A stretch of 64,000 nucleotides of DNA from Eulemur rufifrons (lineage: Eukaryota > Chordata > Mammalia > Primates > Lemuridae), in assembly GCF_041146395.1 (NCBI RefSeq), contig NC_090996.1:30528738-30592737 (forward strand). The letters run 5' to 3'. The translations under genes and the position numbers were made by a program. Below, in pieces: positions 39,205 to 50,404 of this stretch; positions within the stretch are counted from its first letter, which is position 1, and each line of letters starts with the position of its first letter. The notes beneath the pieces are model-generated. The model searched no databases. It saw only the letters and a program-made list of their open reading frames with translations, and had not been told where the DNA came from.

Positions 39205-39361
39205 TGAACCTGCTCCTTTTCTGGCCCCGGTTACACCTTTTTGCAGCTGTGAATTTACTTCTCAACACGCCCACTAGGCCGGGCACTGCTTGAGGGTGAC
39301 AGTCCGTCTTATTCACCTGTTCCCCCGAATTAGCAGAACATCTGGCGCAGCGTGGCTGTAC
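39205..39361 (+). mobile_element. L2 LINE 3' region
   Basis: GAATTTACTTCTCAACACGC, GCCGGGCACTGCTTGAGGGT, GACAGTCCGTCTTATTCACC and TAGCAGAACATCTGGCGCAG match the L2 3' region. Confidence 0.7.
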
Positions 39362-39775
39362 TGCTTAGGGTACATCGGCCACAAATAACAGAATTCTCGA
39401 CCAATGGTGGCTTAGACCAAAAGAACCTCTCATGTTTACTTAATGGAAGTTCAGAGGTTGATGGTCCCAGGGTTAGTTCAGGCTTTCAGCAATGTCGTCT
39501 AAGGTGCAGCCTTCTCCACTCCTGTTTTGTCATATTCTATATCGGGAGGTTTCCTTTCACCGTCACAGGTGGGTGTCTCGGCTCCAGGCATCATATCCTC
39601 ACATGGCAACTTCCAAAGAGGTAGCCAGAAGGTTCCAGTGGGTGCCACAGAGCATTTTCTGTAGGTAAGTTTTTTCTTATTTTGCTGGGAGGAGGTAGTT
39701 ACAAGAAGGCACCGCCAGCTGATTTTTCTGCATGTCTTATTGGCCACAAGTGGGTAACGTGCCCTCTGCTAAACT
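39362..39775. mobile_element. Old interspersed repeat, probably LTR-derived, subfamily unassigned (copy 1)
   Basis: CACAAATAACAGAATTCTCG, AATGGTGGCTTAGACCAAAA, GGTTAGTTCAGGCTTTCAGC, CTCACATGGCAACTTCCAAA and GTGGGTAACGTGCCC have the order of a known old mammalian repeat also present at 59478-59815. I judge it LTR-derived but cannot name it. Confidence 0.5.
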
Positions 39776-40174
39776 AATCCCACGCACAGCAGAACTTTTC
39801 AGTGGTGATTTGTTTATAATAGTGATTGTTTATCAGCAGTGGATAAGGAGAGTGGATGCTTTTATTGGGCGTTTTCAAATAACAACAACCTAAACCCAAA
39901 ATGCCTATTCACCCTATACATTCTGTATGTAGGGGGAGATTTATATTCAAGGAGTCATTGTCATCAATAAAAGATGGGGGCCTCCCTGGAACACTTTTAC
40001 AAGGGGGTAATTTTCTAGTCCAAGGAAGGTGGGAAAAGCTACACTATTCAAAACTCCATTCTCTCCCACCATGCCAGATGGAGAGTGAGGGAATATAATG
40101 GAACAAAGCACTGCTAGAGCCATCCGGACCACACAGGCAACCTGAGACTTCTAGAACACATTTCAGTCCTCTCC
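39776..40174. other. Unassigned sequence
   Basis: No element recognised. Confidence 0.4.
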
Positions 40175-40310
40175 AGTTCAACAGCCATTTATTGAGGATC
40201 TGCCAAGGGCCATTCACAGTTCTAGCCACAAGCAGGACGGAGCACCACCTTCATGAAGTTGACGTCAAGGAGACATTCACAGTGGACAAAGAAGAAGAAA
40301 GATCTTACCG
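40175..40310 (-). mobile_element. L2 LINE fragment, antisense
   Basis: CAGCCATTTATTGAGGATCT, GCCAAGGGCCATTCACAGTT and CCTTCATGAAGTTGACGTCA match the complement of the L2 3' end with decay. Confidence 0.55.
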
Positions 40311-40339
40311 GCCATTGAGGTTTGTGTTCTGTGATTCTG

Positions 40340-40664
40340 ATTCGTTCGTTCATTCATTCAATAAATATTTATTGAAAACAGACCACTATTATCTATATTG
40401 GAGACCCAGCAATGAATAAGACAGGTAGGATTCCTGCTTCCATGAGGTTTATATTCTGGTGGGGAAAATAGATGATAAAGACTTAAAGAGGTAAATGAGA
40501 AAATGATGTTTAGAAATAAATGCTACCAGTAAGCAGAGTAAGGGATGCAAAATGAATGGGAGAAGTGCCTGTTTCTGGATGGGTGGCCAAAGAGAGGCTG
40601 TGCAAAGGAATGGTGTTGGTCCTGAGACCAGAGAAGGTGTGAAAGATCCAGTTATAGGAAGGTA

Positions 40665-40695
<31 letters not shown>

Positions 40696-40890
40696 ATGCA
40701 TAGAGGGAACTGCAAGGTAAAAGACTAGAGGCAGAAAATAATGTTGCCTGTTCAAGGGATGTCCAAGGTGTCTGATTCAGGGTGAGCAAAGGGAGAGTCC
40801 CAGATGCAAGGCGAGCTTGCACAGAAAGGCAGGGCCCCTTTATGTAGGGCTCTGTAGGCCATGCTGTGGGACTTCTTTAAAATGCATTTT
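40340..40890 (-). mobile_element. L2 LINE 3' region, antisense
   Basis: TTCGTTCATTCATTCAATAA, ATATTTATTGAAAACAG, CATGAGGTTTATATTCTGGT, AGAAATAAATGCTACCAG and TTTATGTAGGGCTCTGTAGG with CCATGCTGTGGGACTT are L2 antisense text over 550 bp. A TG repeat has grown inside (40664-40696). Confidence 0.85.
40664..40696 (+). repeat. (GT)n microsatellite
   Basis: About 13 GT units with one GA at the start, inside the antisense L2. Confidence 0.97.
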
Positions 40891-41572
40891 CCCTGCCTAC
40901 TCATGTGCCGGCATGAGCAACATGGATAAGAAATGCATAAAATACTTTAAATAGCAGCTGTGGGGCTTGCTTGAGCACATTATTTGTTATTATGTTATTT
41001 GAATTGTGGGATGCGGCCCGCATGAATACTGCTGTTTGCACAGCCTTATTTGCTTGGTATATCGTGGTCCTGGTTAATGCCGGCGTCTGCGCAATCTTCC
41101 TGTGTTCTGTGGCTTCCCGAGAGAAGCCCCATCGTGGATTCAATAAAGCTAGCAATAAAGCCCATATTAATAATGTATGCAGAGCTATATATGTCTATTT
41201 ATAAGGTGCAGAATTGCAGTCCAAATGTATCTCTTCTCTCTCTTCGGATGAATGTAAGTGCCGTGAACTATGTTAGATGAAGCTTCTCTCCCAACCTGAC
41301 ACCCCTTTTCACCACACTGCATATTAAGAGCTGGGATAAGTGCTGTGCCAGCCAAGGGACCATTGCATACACATTGCCCCTTGGATCTGGGACGATTACT
41401 TAAGCTGGAAATAGGAAATAAAGCATGCCTAGGCAATGCTATGATTCACAACTGAAAAGAGGAAGAAGTAACTGGGAAACCATTGAGTAAGGAGATGGAT
41501 AAATTGTCTTGGAAGATATTCTTTACACTAGAAGAGTTCAGTAAGGCAGCAGAATATAAGAAAATAAGTCTG
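40891..41572. other. Unique AT-rich sequence; possible conserved noncoding DNA
   Basis: No repeat recognised. 40930-41210 mixes AT-rich motifs (TTATTATGTTATTTGAATTG, CATATTAATAATGTATGC) with unusual CpG-bearing text (GATGCGGCCCGCATGAATAC, GCCGGCGTCTGCGCAAT), including the palindromic GCATG/CATGC-like GATGCGGCCCGCAT. Such a mix resembles developmental enhancers; conservation is untested. Confidence 0.3.
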
Positions 41573-41625
41573 ACGTGTGACGTGCACCTACTATGTGTCA
41601 GAGACTATGCTAGGATATATATACA
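41573..41625 (-). mobile_element. MIR or L2 fragment, antisense
   Basis: GTGCACCTACTATGTGTCAG with AGACTATGCTAGGA matches the complement of the shared MIR/L2 3' end. Confidence 0.55.
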
Positions 41626-41626
41626 G

Positions 41627-41672
41627 GCACACCTTGGAGATACTGCAGGTTTGGTTCCAGACCGCTTCCTTT
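41627..41672 (+). mobile_element. End fragment of a Tigger-like DNA transposon
   Basis: CAGGCACACCTTGGAGATAC and TGCAGGTTTGGTTCCAGACC resemble the end of a common mammalian Tc1/mariner-class element, cut short where L1 sequence begins. Confidence 0.45.
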
Positions 41673-42473
41673 TCCAAAGAAGATATGGCCAGTAAGTACA
41701 TGGAAAGATGTTTAATATCAGTGAAATGCAGGTCAAAGCCACAATGAGATAATATTTCATATTCAGAAGGATAGTTGTCATCAAAAAGTATGATAATGAC
41801 AAATTTTGTCAACGGTATGAAAAAACTTGGAACCCTCATACTCTGCTAGTGGGAATGTAAAATAGTGTAGCTGCTTTGGAAAACAGTTTGGCAGTTTCTC
41901 AAAAAGTTGGAAATAGAATCGTCCTATGGTCTAGCAATTTCAATTTTAGGTATTTATATTCAAGAGCATTGATATCTCCATGATGACAGAAAACTCATAC
42001 ATGAATGTTTACTACAGCATATTCCAGGTAACCCCCAAATGGAAACAACCCAAATATCTATCAACTGATGAATGGATAAACAAATTGGGGTATGTGCATA
42101 ACATGGCATATTACTCAGCCATAAAAAGGAGTAGAGCACTGGTACTGGCTACAACATTGATGAACCTTGAAAACATGCTAAGTAAAGGAAGCCAGATGTA
42201 AAGGTATAGATGTTACATCCTTCACTTATATGAAATGTCCAAAAGAGACAAATCCATAGAGGCAAACAGTAGATAAGTTGTTGCTAGAGGCTAAGAGTAA
42301 AGAGGAAGGGGGGGGGGTTTCTTTTGGGGGTACTGAAAATATTGTGGAAATAATGGTGATGGTCACACAACCTTTTGACTCTACTAAAAAAAAAAACAAA
42401 AAAAGAACTACTGAGCCGTACACTTTACAAGGGTGAATTTTATGGCATGTGGATTGTATCTGAATTTTTAAAA
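41673..42473 (+). mobile_element. Old L1 (L1M) 3' end, sense
   Basis: AAGAAGATATGGCCAGTAAG, GGTCAAAGCCACAATGAGAT, CTCTGCTAGTGGGAATGTAA, GGAAACAACCCAAATATCTA, CATATTACTCAGCCATAAAA, GATGAACCTTGAAAACATGC and the 3' UTR tail ATTTTTAAAAATA run in ORF2-to-3' UTR order. A G10 run and an A11 tract interrupt it near 42308 and 42388. Confidence 0.93.
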
Positions 42474-42474
42474 A

Positions 42475-42718
42475 TATGGTGTAGTGATGACCCAAACTCC
42501 TCTGGAGTCAGTTGCCTGGGTTCCGATTTCAGCTCCGACCCTGGCTGTGCGATCTTGTGCCTGGAGCCTAACTGGTAAGGGCCTCCGTGTCCGAATTTCT
42601 GTAAGGGATAGCAAAACAGCATGCTGTAGGATTCCTGGGAGGACTGTAGGAGTTCCTGCACGGAAAGAGCCTAGAATAGTCCCTGGCATGCCTAAGAGCT
42701 CAATAAATTGCTGGAAGG
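42475..42718 (+). mobile_element. MIR SINE, sense, near full length
   Basis: GTGTAGTGATGACCCAAACT, GCCTGGGTTCCGATTTCAGC, GGGCCTCCGTGTCCGAATTT and ATAGTCCCTGGCATGCCTAA with GAGCTCAATAAATTGCTGG follow MIR head to tail. Confidence 0.9.
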
Positions 42719-42734
42719 GTTACAGTCTAGAGAG

Positions 42735-43270
42735 AAAGTGTTGAGACACAAATAAACAGAAACGGCGATTCAGCACGTCAGGTGCTACCATGCGGAGAAA
42801 CACCAGGTGTTCTTGGAACGGTTGGGCTGCCTGATCCAACCCGGGGCAGCAGGGGAGTCTTCCTGAAGGGAGTGATACCTTGCATGGGCTTAAAGGACAA
42901 GAAGGAATTAAGCAGGCCAAGATTTAGGTAATTCAGGTTGAGGGAGCAGCACACACAAAGGCTCCAATTTGAGAGAAAGAGCGTGGTGCCTTCCGGAAAG
43001 ATAGCGTGGGAGAAGAGAAAGGACTGAGATTTGAGGCTGGAGCATCAGGCAGTGGTTAAAGCACTAAGAGCCTTATATAATTTTGTTTAGAGAATTGGGC
43101 TTTATCTTGGGGGACAATAGGAAACCACTCGGGGGTTTTAGGCAGAGGAATGTCAGCATTCGACTTGCATTTTATAAAGCTCCTTATGAACATAAGATGG
43201 TGACTCTTTTAGGGACAAGAAAAAAGAGAGAAGATGTGGAAAGATCAGTTGAGAGGCTGGCCTTCCTGTC
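42735..43270 (-). mobile_element. L2 LINE, antisense
   Basis: GGGCAGCAGGGGAGTCTTCC, GGGAGCAGCACACACAAAGG, GAATTGGGCTTTATCTTGGG, GGACAATAGGAAACCACTCG and GGCAGAGGAATGTCAGCATT match antisense L2 in order, with the usual decay. Confidence 0.75.
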
Positions 43271-43609
43271 CAGGCTGTGAAGATACAGAGCCAGCCGGTA
43301 GAAAGAAACCAAAAATGTGGTGAGGGAGGGGGAACGGGCACGAGGGGGATGAGAGGGGGGCCGTCGGGCTAACCAAAGAGGCTCTGGGGCCCTGGCGTGG
43401 CTGAGAGGGGAAGGCGGCGTCACTTACTGAGATGCAGATCCCAGGAGGAGAAGAAACGTGCAAGGAGGAGGAAAGAGAATGGCTTCCAGTTCGGGCAGGT
43501 TGAGAATCAGGTGTCTGTGGGCTTCCAGGTGCGGCTGCCACGTCTATAAAACCCCGATCAACCATCCCATCCCCAAATTCAGGCATTATCACTTTTAAAA
43601 AGCTGATGT
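43271..43609. other. Unassigned G-rich sequence
   Basis: No repeat recognised. 43319-43366 is purine-rich with several G runs (GAGGGAGGGGGAACGGG, GAGGGGGATGAGAGGGGGGC) that could form a G-quadruplex on the plus strand. Confidence 0.45.
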
Positions 43610-43865
43610 CTCGTCAGTTCTAATACTTCAGCTACTATCACTCGTGGGCACCTTTGTGTGAGCTTGTATGAGACATTTAGTTCTTTGAACTTCAATTTTA
43701 CCACCAGTAAATTTGGGTAAATGACAATTCCTCCCCCATCCTGCTCCCAGAGGGAGTCGTGGGGACGAAATGAAATCCGTGTATAGAAGTGATTTATGTG
43801 TGGTAAAGTGTTGTACACATGGAAGGTGCTATCCATATGACAATAATATAAATAATGGTTCTATG
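43610..43865 (+). mobile_element. MIR SINE, sense
   Basis: CAGCTACTATCACTCGTGGG, TAGTTCTTTGAACTTCAATT, TTACCACCAGTAAATTTGGG, CGAAATGAAATCCGTG and GGAAGGTGCTATCCATATGA follow the MIR order with decay. Confidence 0.7.
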
Positions 43866-44039
43866 AATAATGACATTTCTTCGAATTGGTTTTCTTAGAG
43901 CATACAAATAGTAATACTTGGATCAGTCCTCAGAATGCGAATCAATCCCTGGCTTCTTTTTGATGCTTTGGCATTGACACGCTGCTCATCTGAGCAGACA
44001 CTTGCGTGGGTAGTGAGCAGGCTGAGATAATCATGTTGG

Positions 44040-44158
44040 AGAGAAGAAAGTGGACACAGAGAGAACTTAAATATATTTCCTAAGGTCACCCAGTTAGTAA
44101 GCGTCAGAGATGTTCTTACTCCTGATCCAAGATGCTTCCCTCTGCACCACATGTCTGT
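44040..44158 (-). mobile_element. MIR SINE fragment, antisense
   Basis: TATTTCCTAAGGTCACCCAG, TTAGTAAGCGTCAGAGATG and CTTCCCTCTGCACCACATG match the complement of the MIR head. Confidence 0.75.
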
Positions 44159-44199
44159 TAAAAAGTAATTTGGAGATCTGTTTCTTTAGATTCTAGATA

Positions 44200-44760
44200 G
44201 CAGGTGTTACGTTTATGGCAATGGCAGAGACTGCTATTGCCTACCTAACATCTATTATCCCCTTGTTACTTAGTAGCAAAACTCTGTATTTGGCATGGCA
44301 AAGTACTCAGCTACACTGCATAACCCAGTCTTCTTTAAGGCAAGATGTGGCTATATGACTCAGTTCTCTTCAATTATATATACATTAAAATGTATGGGAT
44401 TTATAAGAAAATGTCTTAGAAGGAGCCAACTTGGCTGGGAAGTGGATCCTTTTTGCTCTTCCCTCTTCCTGCTGTCTGAAATGGGGTCATGATGGCTGGA
44501 GTTCCAGCAACCATCTTGTACCATGATGTGACCTTGAGGATAAAAGCCTGAGTTCCTAAGCTGCTCTATCAGCCCTGAACTGCCTACCTCTAAACTTCAC
44601 TTTAAACATAAGGGTCAAACAAAAGTCTGCCTCATTTAAGCCCCATATTCTCTTAGCTTTTCTGTTACATGAAGCCAAGCATATTCATCATTGACCCAAG
44701 AATATAAATTTAGCATCTTTTTACGCAGGGTCTACAGTTAAGACCCCAACTTCTAGATAT
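44200..44760 (+). mobile_element. Ancient LTR-like element (ERVL/MaLR-type)
   Basis: GCAAGATGTGGCTATATGAC, TCAGTTCTCTTCAATTAT, GATGGCTGGAGTTCCAGCAA, CCATCTTGTACCATGATGTG, GAACTGCCTACCTCTAAACT and GCTTTTCTGTTACATGAAGC follow an old LTR related to those at 15940 and 16900. It is non-coding. Confidence 0.65.
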
Positions 44761-46083
44761 GGGAGAGGTAGGCTTTTTTTCTATCAATCACTTATATTCA
44801 GATCCCAACTTGAAGTCAGTTTTGCTATTAGAGATGATTTCACAGGGTTTGTAGGTAAGCATCTTCTCAACCCAAGGTCTTCTCTTCCAGTATCCTTAGG
44901 CCACGGAATCTCTGTGCACATTTCCTCTACGCAGCGCCGATGGTCCAATGATGAGCAGCATTTCTGTCTTACCTCGCTCTTTCTAATGCAGCAGATTGCC
45001 GGCTGCATCTAAATACTCTCAGTTACCATCAAGGCAAATCTGTGGCTAGAACCCCTGGCCAGGCAAGTCAACTGAAGCAAATTGACGCTGTGCTGGAGCA
45101 AACCAAATCCCTAACGAGCAATGCGGGGACGTTTGGGGACAGGGGATGCTGCCCCATGGCTTGGATTTCCAGAAGCAGTTTAATGTCATCCTCAGTGGGT
45201 TCCACGTTGGCAGCCTCCTACCCTCAACTTCAACTCCACACCCGCTGACATTTCCCTTTCTTTCAAATTGGCAGCAGGAGCCAGGGAAAACCTAAATTTA
45301 ACCTCCAGGGAATATACCACATGACATTTGTGGGCCTTACGTGTTCAGTTTAAGACTTTGAAAGCTAATTTAGCCATGCGATTCCTCCGTAAGTGACGAG
45401 GGTTGATACACCTGAACTTCTGTCATTGTTAGCCACTGTGGTATCACTCTGTCTCTTGAGACTTCATTCTTTAATAACTGCTATCTTAAACCCCAGAGAA
45501 TAGTGCTAATGAGTATTTGAAAATGCCAGGTTCTTGGCACCGTGTGCTAGTTTAAAAAAAAAAAAAGCTAAATAACAGCCATCAGTGTAATGGTCACTCA
45601 GCCAGGGGTACGGGGGATGCATTATGCATGACTTGCCTTGTCATTTCAGTCTCTCCCTTGAATCCCCACATTCTAAGTACAAGCAATTAAGCGGCTCCTG
45701 GACCAAATCTTAATTAATTCGAGGCTTTGTGACCAAGGCCCTGAAATAAAATGCCAAATAAGCAATACATATAAAAAAATCACTAAGCCATGAAGGGGAC
45801 AATAATACAAGGATTAGGTTTGAAGAGATCAATGATGGCTGCTTAGTGACAAATTTCTCCTCTTAGTCTGGGTTTCCCGGCACATAACATGTTCAAGTTT
45901 GAAATCTCAGTTGTGAGTTCTTGGACTCTACCGTCACATGTCTGAAACTAAATAAATCTATGAGATAGCAATGCCTTGGAGAGGAAAAAGGACTTTCTTA
46001 TTTGCCTTTGTCATTGTCTTTTCATCTAGGTATTCACAAAATACTGGCTAAAATATTAAACACAATTTAGTCGACTCTCCATA
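44761..46083. other. Unique sequence; possible conserved noncoding DNA at 45590-45830
   Basis: No repeat recognised. The stretch 45590-45830 holds closely spaced homeodomain-like and palindromic AT motifs (GCATTATGCATGAC, CTTAATTAATTCGAGG, GCAATTAAGCGGC) without frameshift-like decay or repeat features. An A12 tract lies at 45554-45565. Confidence 0.3.
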
Positions 46084-46604
46084 CTCATTTTTGTTTTTTA
46101 AAAAATTTTATTGTCTATCTTTAAGGTTTACAACATGTTTTGATATACACATAGATAGTGAAGTGGTTACCATAGTCAAGTCAATTAACATATCCATTGC
46201 TTCCCATAGCTACCCCTTTTTGTGTGTGTAGATTTAGGCAACGGCACCTAAAGTCTACTTTTAGCAAAAATCTCAAGTATAATACAATGTTACTAAGTAT
46301 AATCCTCACGTTATACATTAGATTTCCAGACTTGTCATCTTACTTATCTGCTACTTTGTATCCTTCGACCTAGATTTTCCTTCTGTCCTACCCTCTACCC
46401 TGGTAACAACTGTTTAATCTCTAACTCTGTGTATTCAACTTTTTTTTTTTTTTAAGATTCCAATCCACACATTAGAAGTGAGATCATGCAGTATTTTACT
46501 GTCTGTGTCTGGCTTATTTTACTTAGTTTAATGTCCTCCAGATTCATCTATGTTTTGGCAAATGGGAAGAACTCTTTTTTTTAAAGCTGAATAATATTCC
46601 CTTC

Positions 46605-46645
<41 letters not shown>

Positions 46646-46870
46646 GTGTGTGTGTGTATATATGTGTATATAGCATAGCTTTTTTATCCATTCATTCTTC
46701 AGTGGACACTTTGGTTGTTTCCATATCTTGGTTATTGTGAATAATGTTGCAATGAACATGGGAGTGTAGATGTCTTTACCAGGGAGCAAAGACATTTCCT
46801 TTGGGTATACACCCAGGAGAGGGATTGCTAACTCTCCACACTTTTGACGGTAGCACCAATGATTTACATT
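46084..46870 (-). mobile_element. Old L1 3' end, antisense
   Basis: TTATTGTCTATCTTTAAGGT, TTACAACATGTTTTGATATA, TAGTGAAGTGGTTACCATAG, CCTCCAGATTCATCTATGTT, GTGGACACTTTGGTTGTTTC and GGGTATACACCCAGGAGAGG match, in order, an L1 3' UTR and ORF2 end read antisense. Confidence 0.93.
46607..46670 (+). repeat. (TA)n/(TG)n microsatellite
   Basis: About 15 TA units followed by GGTGTGTGTGTGTATATATG, inside the antisense L1. Confidence 0.97.
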
Positions 46871-48825
46871 TCCTGGTGAATTTTGACTTTGGCCTGCTGA
46901 TTATTTGATGTACAATCCAATTGATGCATATGAAACTGGGAGAGATCTGTTGGTTTGGGGATCTGCATCTAGAACATGCTACCTTTATTGAATCCTTAGA
47001 AACTTTCTCTACATTTGATTTAATCTTCATACATTGCTCTGAAAAGTCACATTTATATTACTCTTTCCTCCATAGCATTTAAAGTCTTTAAAGGGATAAA
47101 GTAATCTTAAGCACAAAGAGTAGAATTTCCACCTGGCATGCATATGATCACGGCCAGCTATTTGGCTGTGAACATTATCAAAGTGTGTCTGTCCATTTTA
47201 TACTTTTCTGAGCATATTAATTTTTATTTTTCAAAATTGCCTAGTTAATGTCAATATTAGCCAGTGTCAGAAATTAACCAGAACAAACCCATAGAGCAAG
47301 TCTAACCTGCTCACTTACAGGCTGCAGGGCAAAGCGTGAGTCATTATATACTCTGTAAGTAAAAAAAGATAACTCTTTGCACTGTATGCATTTGTTTTTA
47401 TTATAAACATGGTTACTTTATGCTGACTTAAGACTTTGGAAATCTTATCAAATCTCCATAGTTACAAAAAGAGCAGTTGCAAGGAAGGAGGGGGAATAAG
47501 AAGAAAAAAATAAGGAATCTTGATAAAGAGACACCAAAAACAAGGAATAACAGTTTATTTCCAGGATATACAGAGCTGAATGCAGAGGTCCTCTGATCAA
47601 ATAAAGGGCAGCAGAAATGCAGGACCAATTTGACAAAACATCCCCACTTCAGGGAAATGACTATTCATGGAGGAGACTTTAGCATTTCAAACAGCCCAGT
47701 TTGAGGCTTGATAAAGGAAACAGGGTAGGGTCTCCAGAAGTTGGTACAGAAGTGCAGTCAAGGTCAAAGAGAAGAAATACAGAGGAAGAACAGCCCTGAA
47801 ATTTAACTCCTGCTTTGAGGAAATCTGTTCACTGAAGTGCTAGAACACCTGATGTGAATTTGAGCTGATGGGCTGAATGTGCAATTGTAGGCAGTTTTCA
47901 AAGCAGCAACTACTAAGAAGTAGCCACTTGAAGAACAGTTGTTTTCCTTAGTCCATTTCTTATCAATGTGTGTTTGTTCTGGATAGCTAAGAGATTTCTG
48001 GAACTCACAACTGCAATTAACAAATACACCTTCTGAGGGAACCATATTATGTCTCTGAAAGTTTCAAAAGCAGGCGACTTTTTCTTTCTTTTTTTCCCCC
48101 ACTTTATTGGCAAGAACCCCAGTTGGTACAGCTTTATTTTGAGCTCAATCCATCAACAATTCAAGAGAATTAATAATGGATTTATATCACATGCTAGTAG
48201 TAGCATAAAATTATCTATAAATGTTTAATAAATATTCTGTAATGCTTTTGGAACACATGTTATAAATGATAAATAAATAATAATGGATTCCTTATGAAAT
48301 ATTTATCCTCAGTATGGTTATTGTTATGTTATAACTGCTCAGGAAGCCATTACTAACAAAGTGAATGGAGTTATCAAAGTTATAGATATGTTTAGCTCAC
48401 CATTCATAATGAAACATGCAACACTTAAAATGAAGTAAAGACACTGAAAGCAGTTGTTGACAAATTGTAACTGTCAGAGTCCCTAGTCATATGTAGCAGT
48501 TCATAAACATAAAAGAATTGGCAACCACGTAATAAACTATGCCTCATGAAATATCAGGACCTGGTATCTTGTAAAGAGTATGGACTCTTTATGGATTCTT
48601 CTCTGTGAATGGTATCGCTGAAGCATGGAGCCTTTTCAAAATTCCTACAAGTCCAGCAGGGCTTGGAGCAAAAGTTCAACAGAGGACTATGCAATTGATG
48701 CAAAAAGGACACTATTTAGTTGGGAATAATATAATAAGATAGCCAGGGGTGAACATCTGAGTTCCATATTTTGAGTACTTACATTTTGAAAGTCAACAAG
48801 ATTTTTTCATTTTTCTTTAATGGAG
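46871..48825. other. Unassigned AT-rich sequence
   Basis: No repeat is recognised with confidence in 2 kb; the first 150 bases may still be L1. Minus-strand frames of 62-84 codons have no known domain. T/C-rich text lies at 48080-48104. Confidence 0.45.
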
Positions 48826-49299
48826 GCATCATTTATATATAGTAAAATTCATCTTTTTTGTGCAGTTCCATGAATTATGAAAAATGCACACAGTTATGTA
48901 GCCATTGCCAAAATCAAGTACCCGCTAATTTTTCCCATACCCTTACAAGCTACCCCCTCTCCCACGCCCAGCTCCTAGAAACTAATGATCCATTCTCCAT
49001 CCCTATATATTCACCTTTTCTGGAATATTATGATAAATGGAACCATCAGTTTGTTGGTTTTTGAGTCTGGCTTGTTTCCCTTAGCATAATGCCTTTGAAA
49101 TTTATCCATGCTGTTGCATGTGTCAGTAGTTTATTCTTTTTTATTTCTGAGTAGTATTCCACTGTGTGAACATATTATAGTTTGTTTATTCATTCACTAG
49201 TTGAAGGACATTTGGTTTGTTTTAAGTTTTTGGCAATTATGAATAAATCTTCCATTAACATTTGAATATAGACTTTTGTATGAATATAAGTTTTTTTCT
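48826..49299 (-). mobile_element. Old L1 3' region, antisense, left part (split by Alu)
   Basis: GAGGCATCATTTATATATAG, ACAGTTATGTAGCCATTGCC, CAAAATCAAGTACCCGC, TCCATGCTGTTGCATGTGTC, GAGTAGTATTCCACTGTGTG and TTTGGCAATTATGAATAAAT follow L1M antisense. The element resumes after the Alu at 49578. Confidence 0.9.
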
Positions 49300-49577
49300 T
49301 TTTCTTTTTTTTTTTTTTTTTGAGATAGAGTCTCACTCTGTGGCCAGTGCTAGAGTGCCATGGCATCACCCTAGATCACAGCAACCTCAAACTCCTGGGC
49401 TCAAGTGATCCTCCTGCCTCAGCCTCTCGAGTATATGGGACTACAGGCATATGGCCACCACACCTGGCTAATTTTTCTATTTTAGTAGAGATGGTGTCTC
49501 ACTTTCGCTCACGCTGGTCTTGAACTCCTGACCTCAAGTGATCCTCCCGCCTCGACCTACCGGAGTGCCAGGATTAC
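49300..49577 (-). mobile_element. Alu SINE, antisense
   Basis: T tract, then GAGATAGAGTCTCACTCTGT, TCACAGCAACCTCAAACTCC, TCTATTTTAGTAGAGATGG, GCTGGTCTTGAACTCCTGAC and GAGTGCCAGGATTACA. The GTGGCCAGTGCTAGAGTGCC arm and 'cacagcaacctcaaactcctgggc' wording are of strepsirrhine type. It lacks the 5'-most bases. It sits inside an antisense L1. Confidence 0.93.
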
Positions 49578-49775
49578 ATGTATGATAAATACATGTTTAC
49601 TTTTATAAGAAAATGCCAGACTAATTTCCAAAGTGGCTGTACTTGAATCCTATCAGTGAGGTGTGAGAGTGCCAGTTGCTCTGTATCCTTGTTAGAATGT
49701 GCTATTGCCATTTGGTTTTTAGTTACTAAGAGGATTTTTGTTATGCCCACCAGTGCAAGCACTTTTTAGATAGCC
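49578..49775 (-). mobile_element. Old L1 3' region, antisense, right part
   Basis: AGAAAATGCCAGACTAATTT, CCAAAGTGGCTGTACTTGAA and CTGTATCCTTGTTAGAATGT continue the L1 begun at 48826. Confidence 0.8.
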
Positions 49776-50044
49776 ACATCAAAATGAAAAGAAAAAAAAA
49801 AAAAGTTTTGTTGTAATGTAATATGGACATAAGGCATCTCTGGATTTAAATCTTTGCCAATTGGGCATAGAAAGTGTCAGATGAAGGGATGGTGTAAATC
49901 TCAGGGATGGAATGCAATTGTCGGATATACATGATGCTTAGCAAGAAAATAAGAGAGCAAATAATCTCAAAAGTTGTATCTATAAAAAGCTATACAAAAA
50001 TATTACTATTCAAATTAGTCATGCCAATATGGCAAATATTCTTA
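49776..50044. other. Unassigned AT-rich sequence
   Basis: An A-rich tract (GAAAAGAAAAAAAAAAAAAG, 49785-49804) starts the stretch; nothing else is recognised. Confidence 0.4.
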
Positions 50045-50175
50045 TAGTTGGCATTGTGCCAGATGTTCTTCTTTTCCCTCTTTGCTCATCCTTACTAACC
50101 AGTGAACTAGGTTTTATGTAGTAAGTGTTAATTTCCTCCTTATGCAGACAGGAAACAAAAGCACAGAGAAGTTTT
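50045..50175 (-). mobile_element. MIR SINE, antisense
   Basis: GGCATTGTGCCAGATGTTCT, CAGACAGGAAACAAAAGCAC and AGAGAAGTTTTA match the complement of MIR. A second antisense MIR follows directly. Confidence 0.7.
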
Positions 50176-50177
50176 AA

Positions 50178-50390
50178 ATGTAGCAGTCATTTAGTGAACA
50201 TTTACCATGTGCTAACCACTTTAATTTCCGTAATCATTATAGCAACCCTAAGAGGCAGGCATCACCGTACCCATTTGACTGATGACAAAATTAATTTCAG
50301 GGAGGTTGACTAACTTACCCAAGCTTGCCCAGCTACTAGGTAGCAGAGTAGGGGTTCAAATCCAAGTTTGAACATAAAGCCCATGCATTT
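50178..50390 (-). mobile_element. MIR SINE, antisense, near full length
   Basis: ACATTTACCATGTGCTAACC, CGTAATCATTATAGCAACCC, TAAGAGGCAGGCATCACCGT, TACCCAAGCTTGCCCAGCTA and AGTAGGGGTTCAAATCC match the complement of MIR. Confidence 0.9.
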
Positions 50391-50404
50391 TTCCTATGTT
50401 ACCA

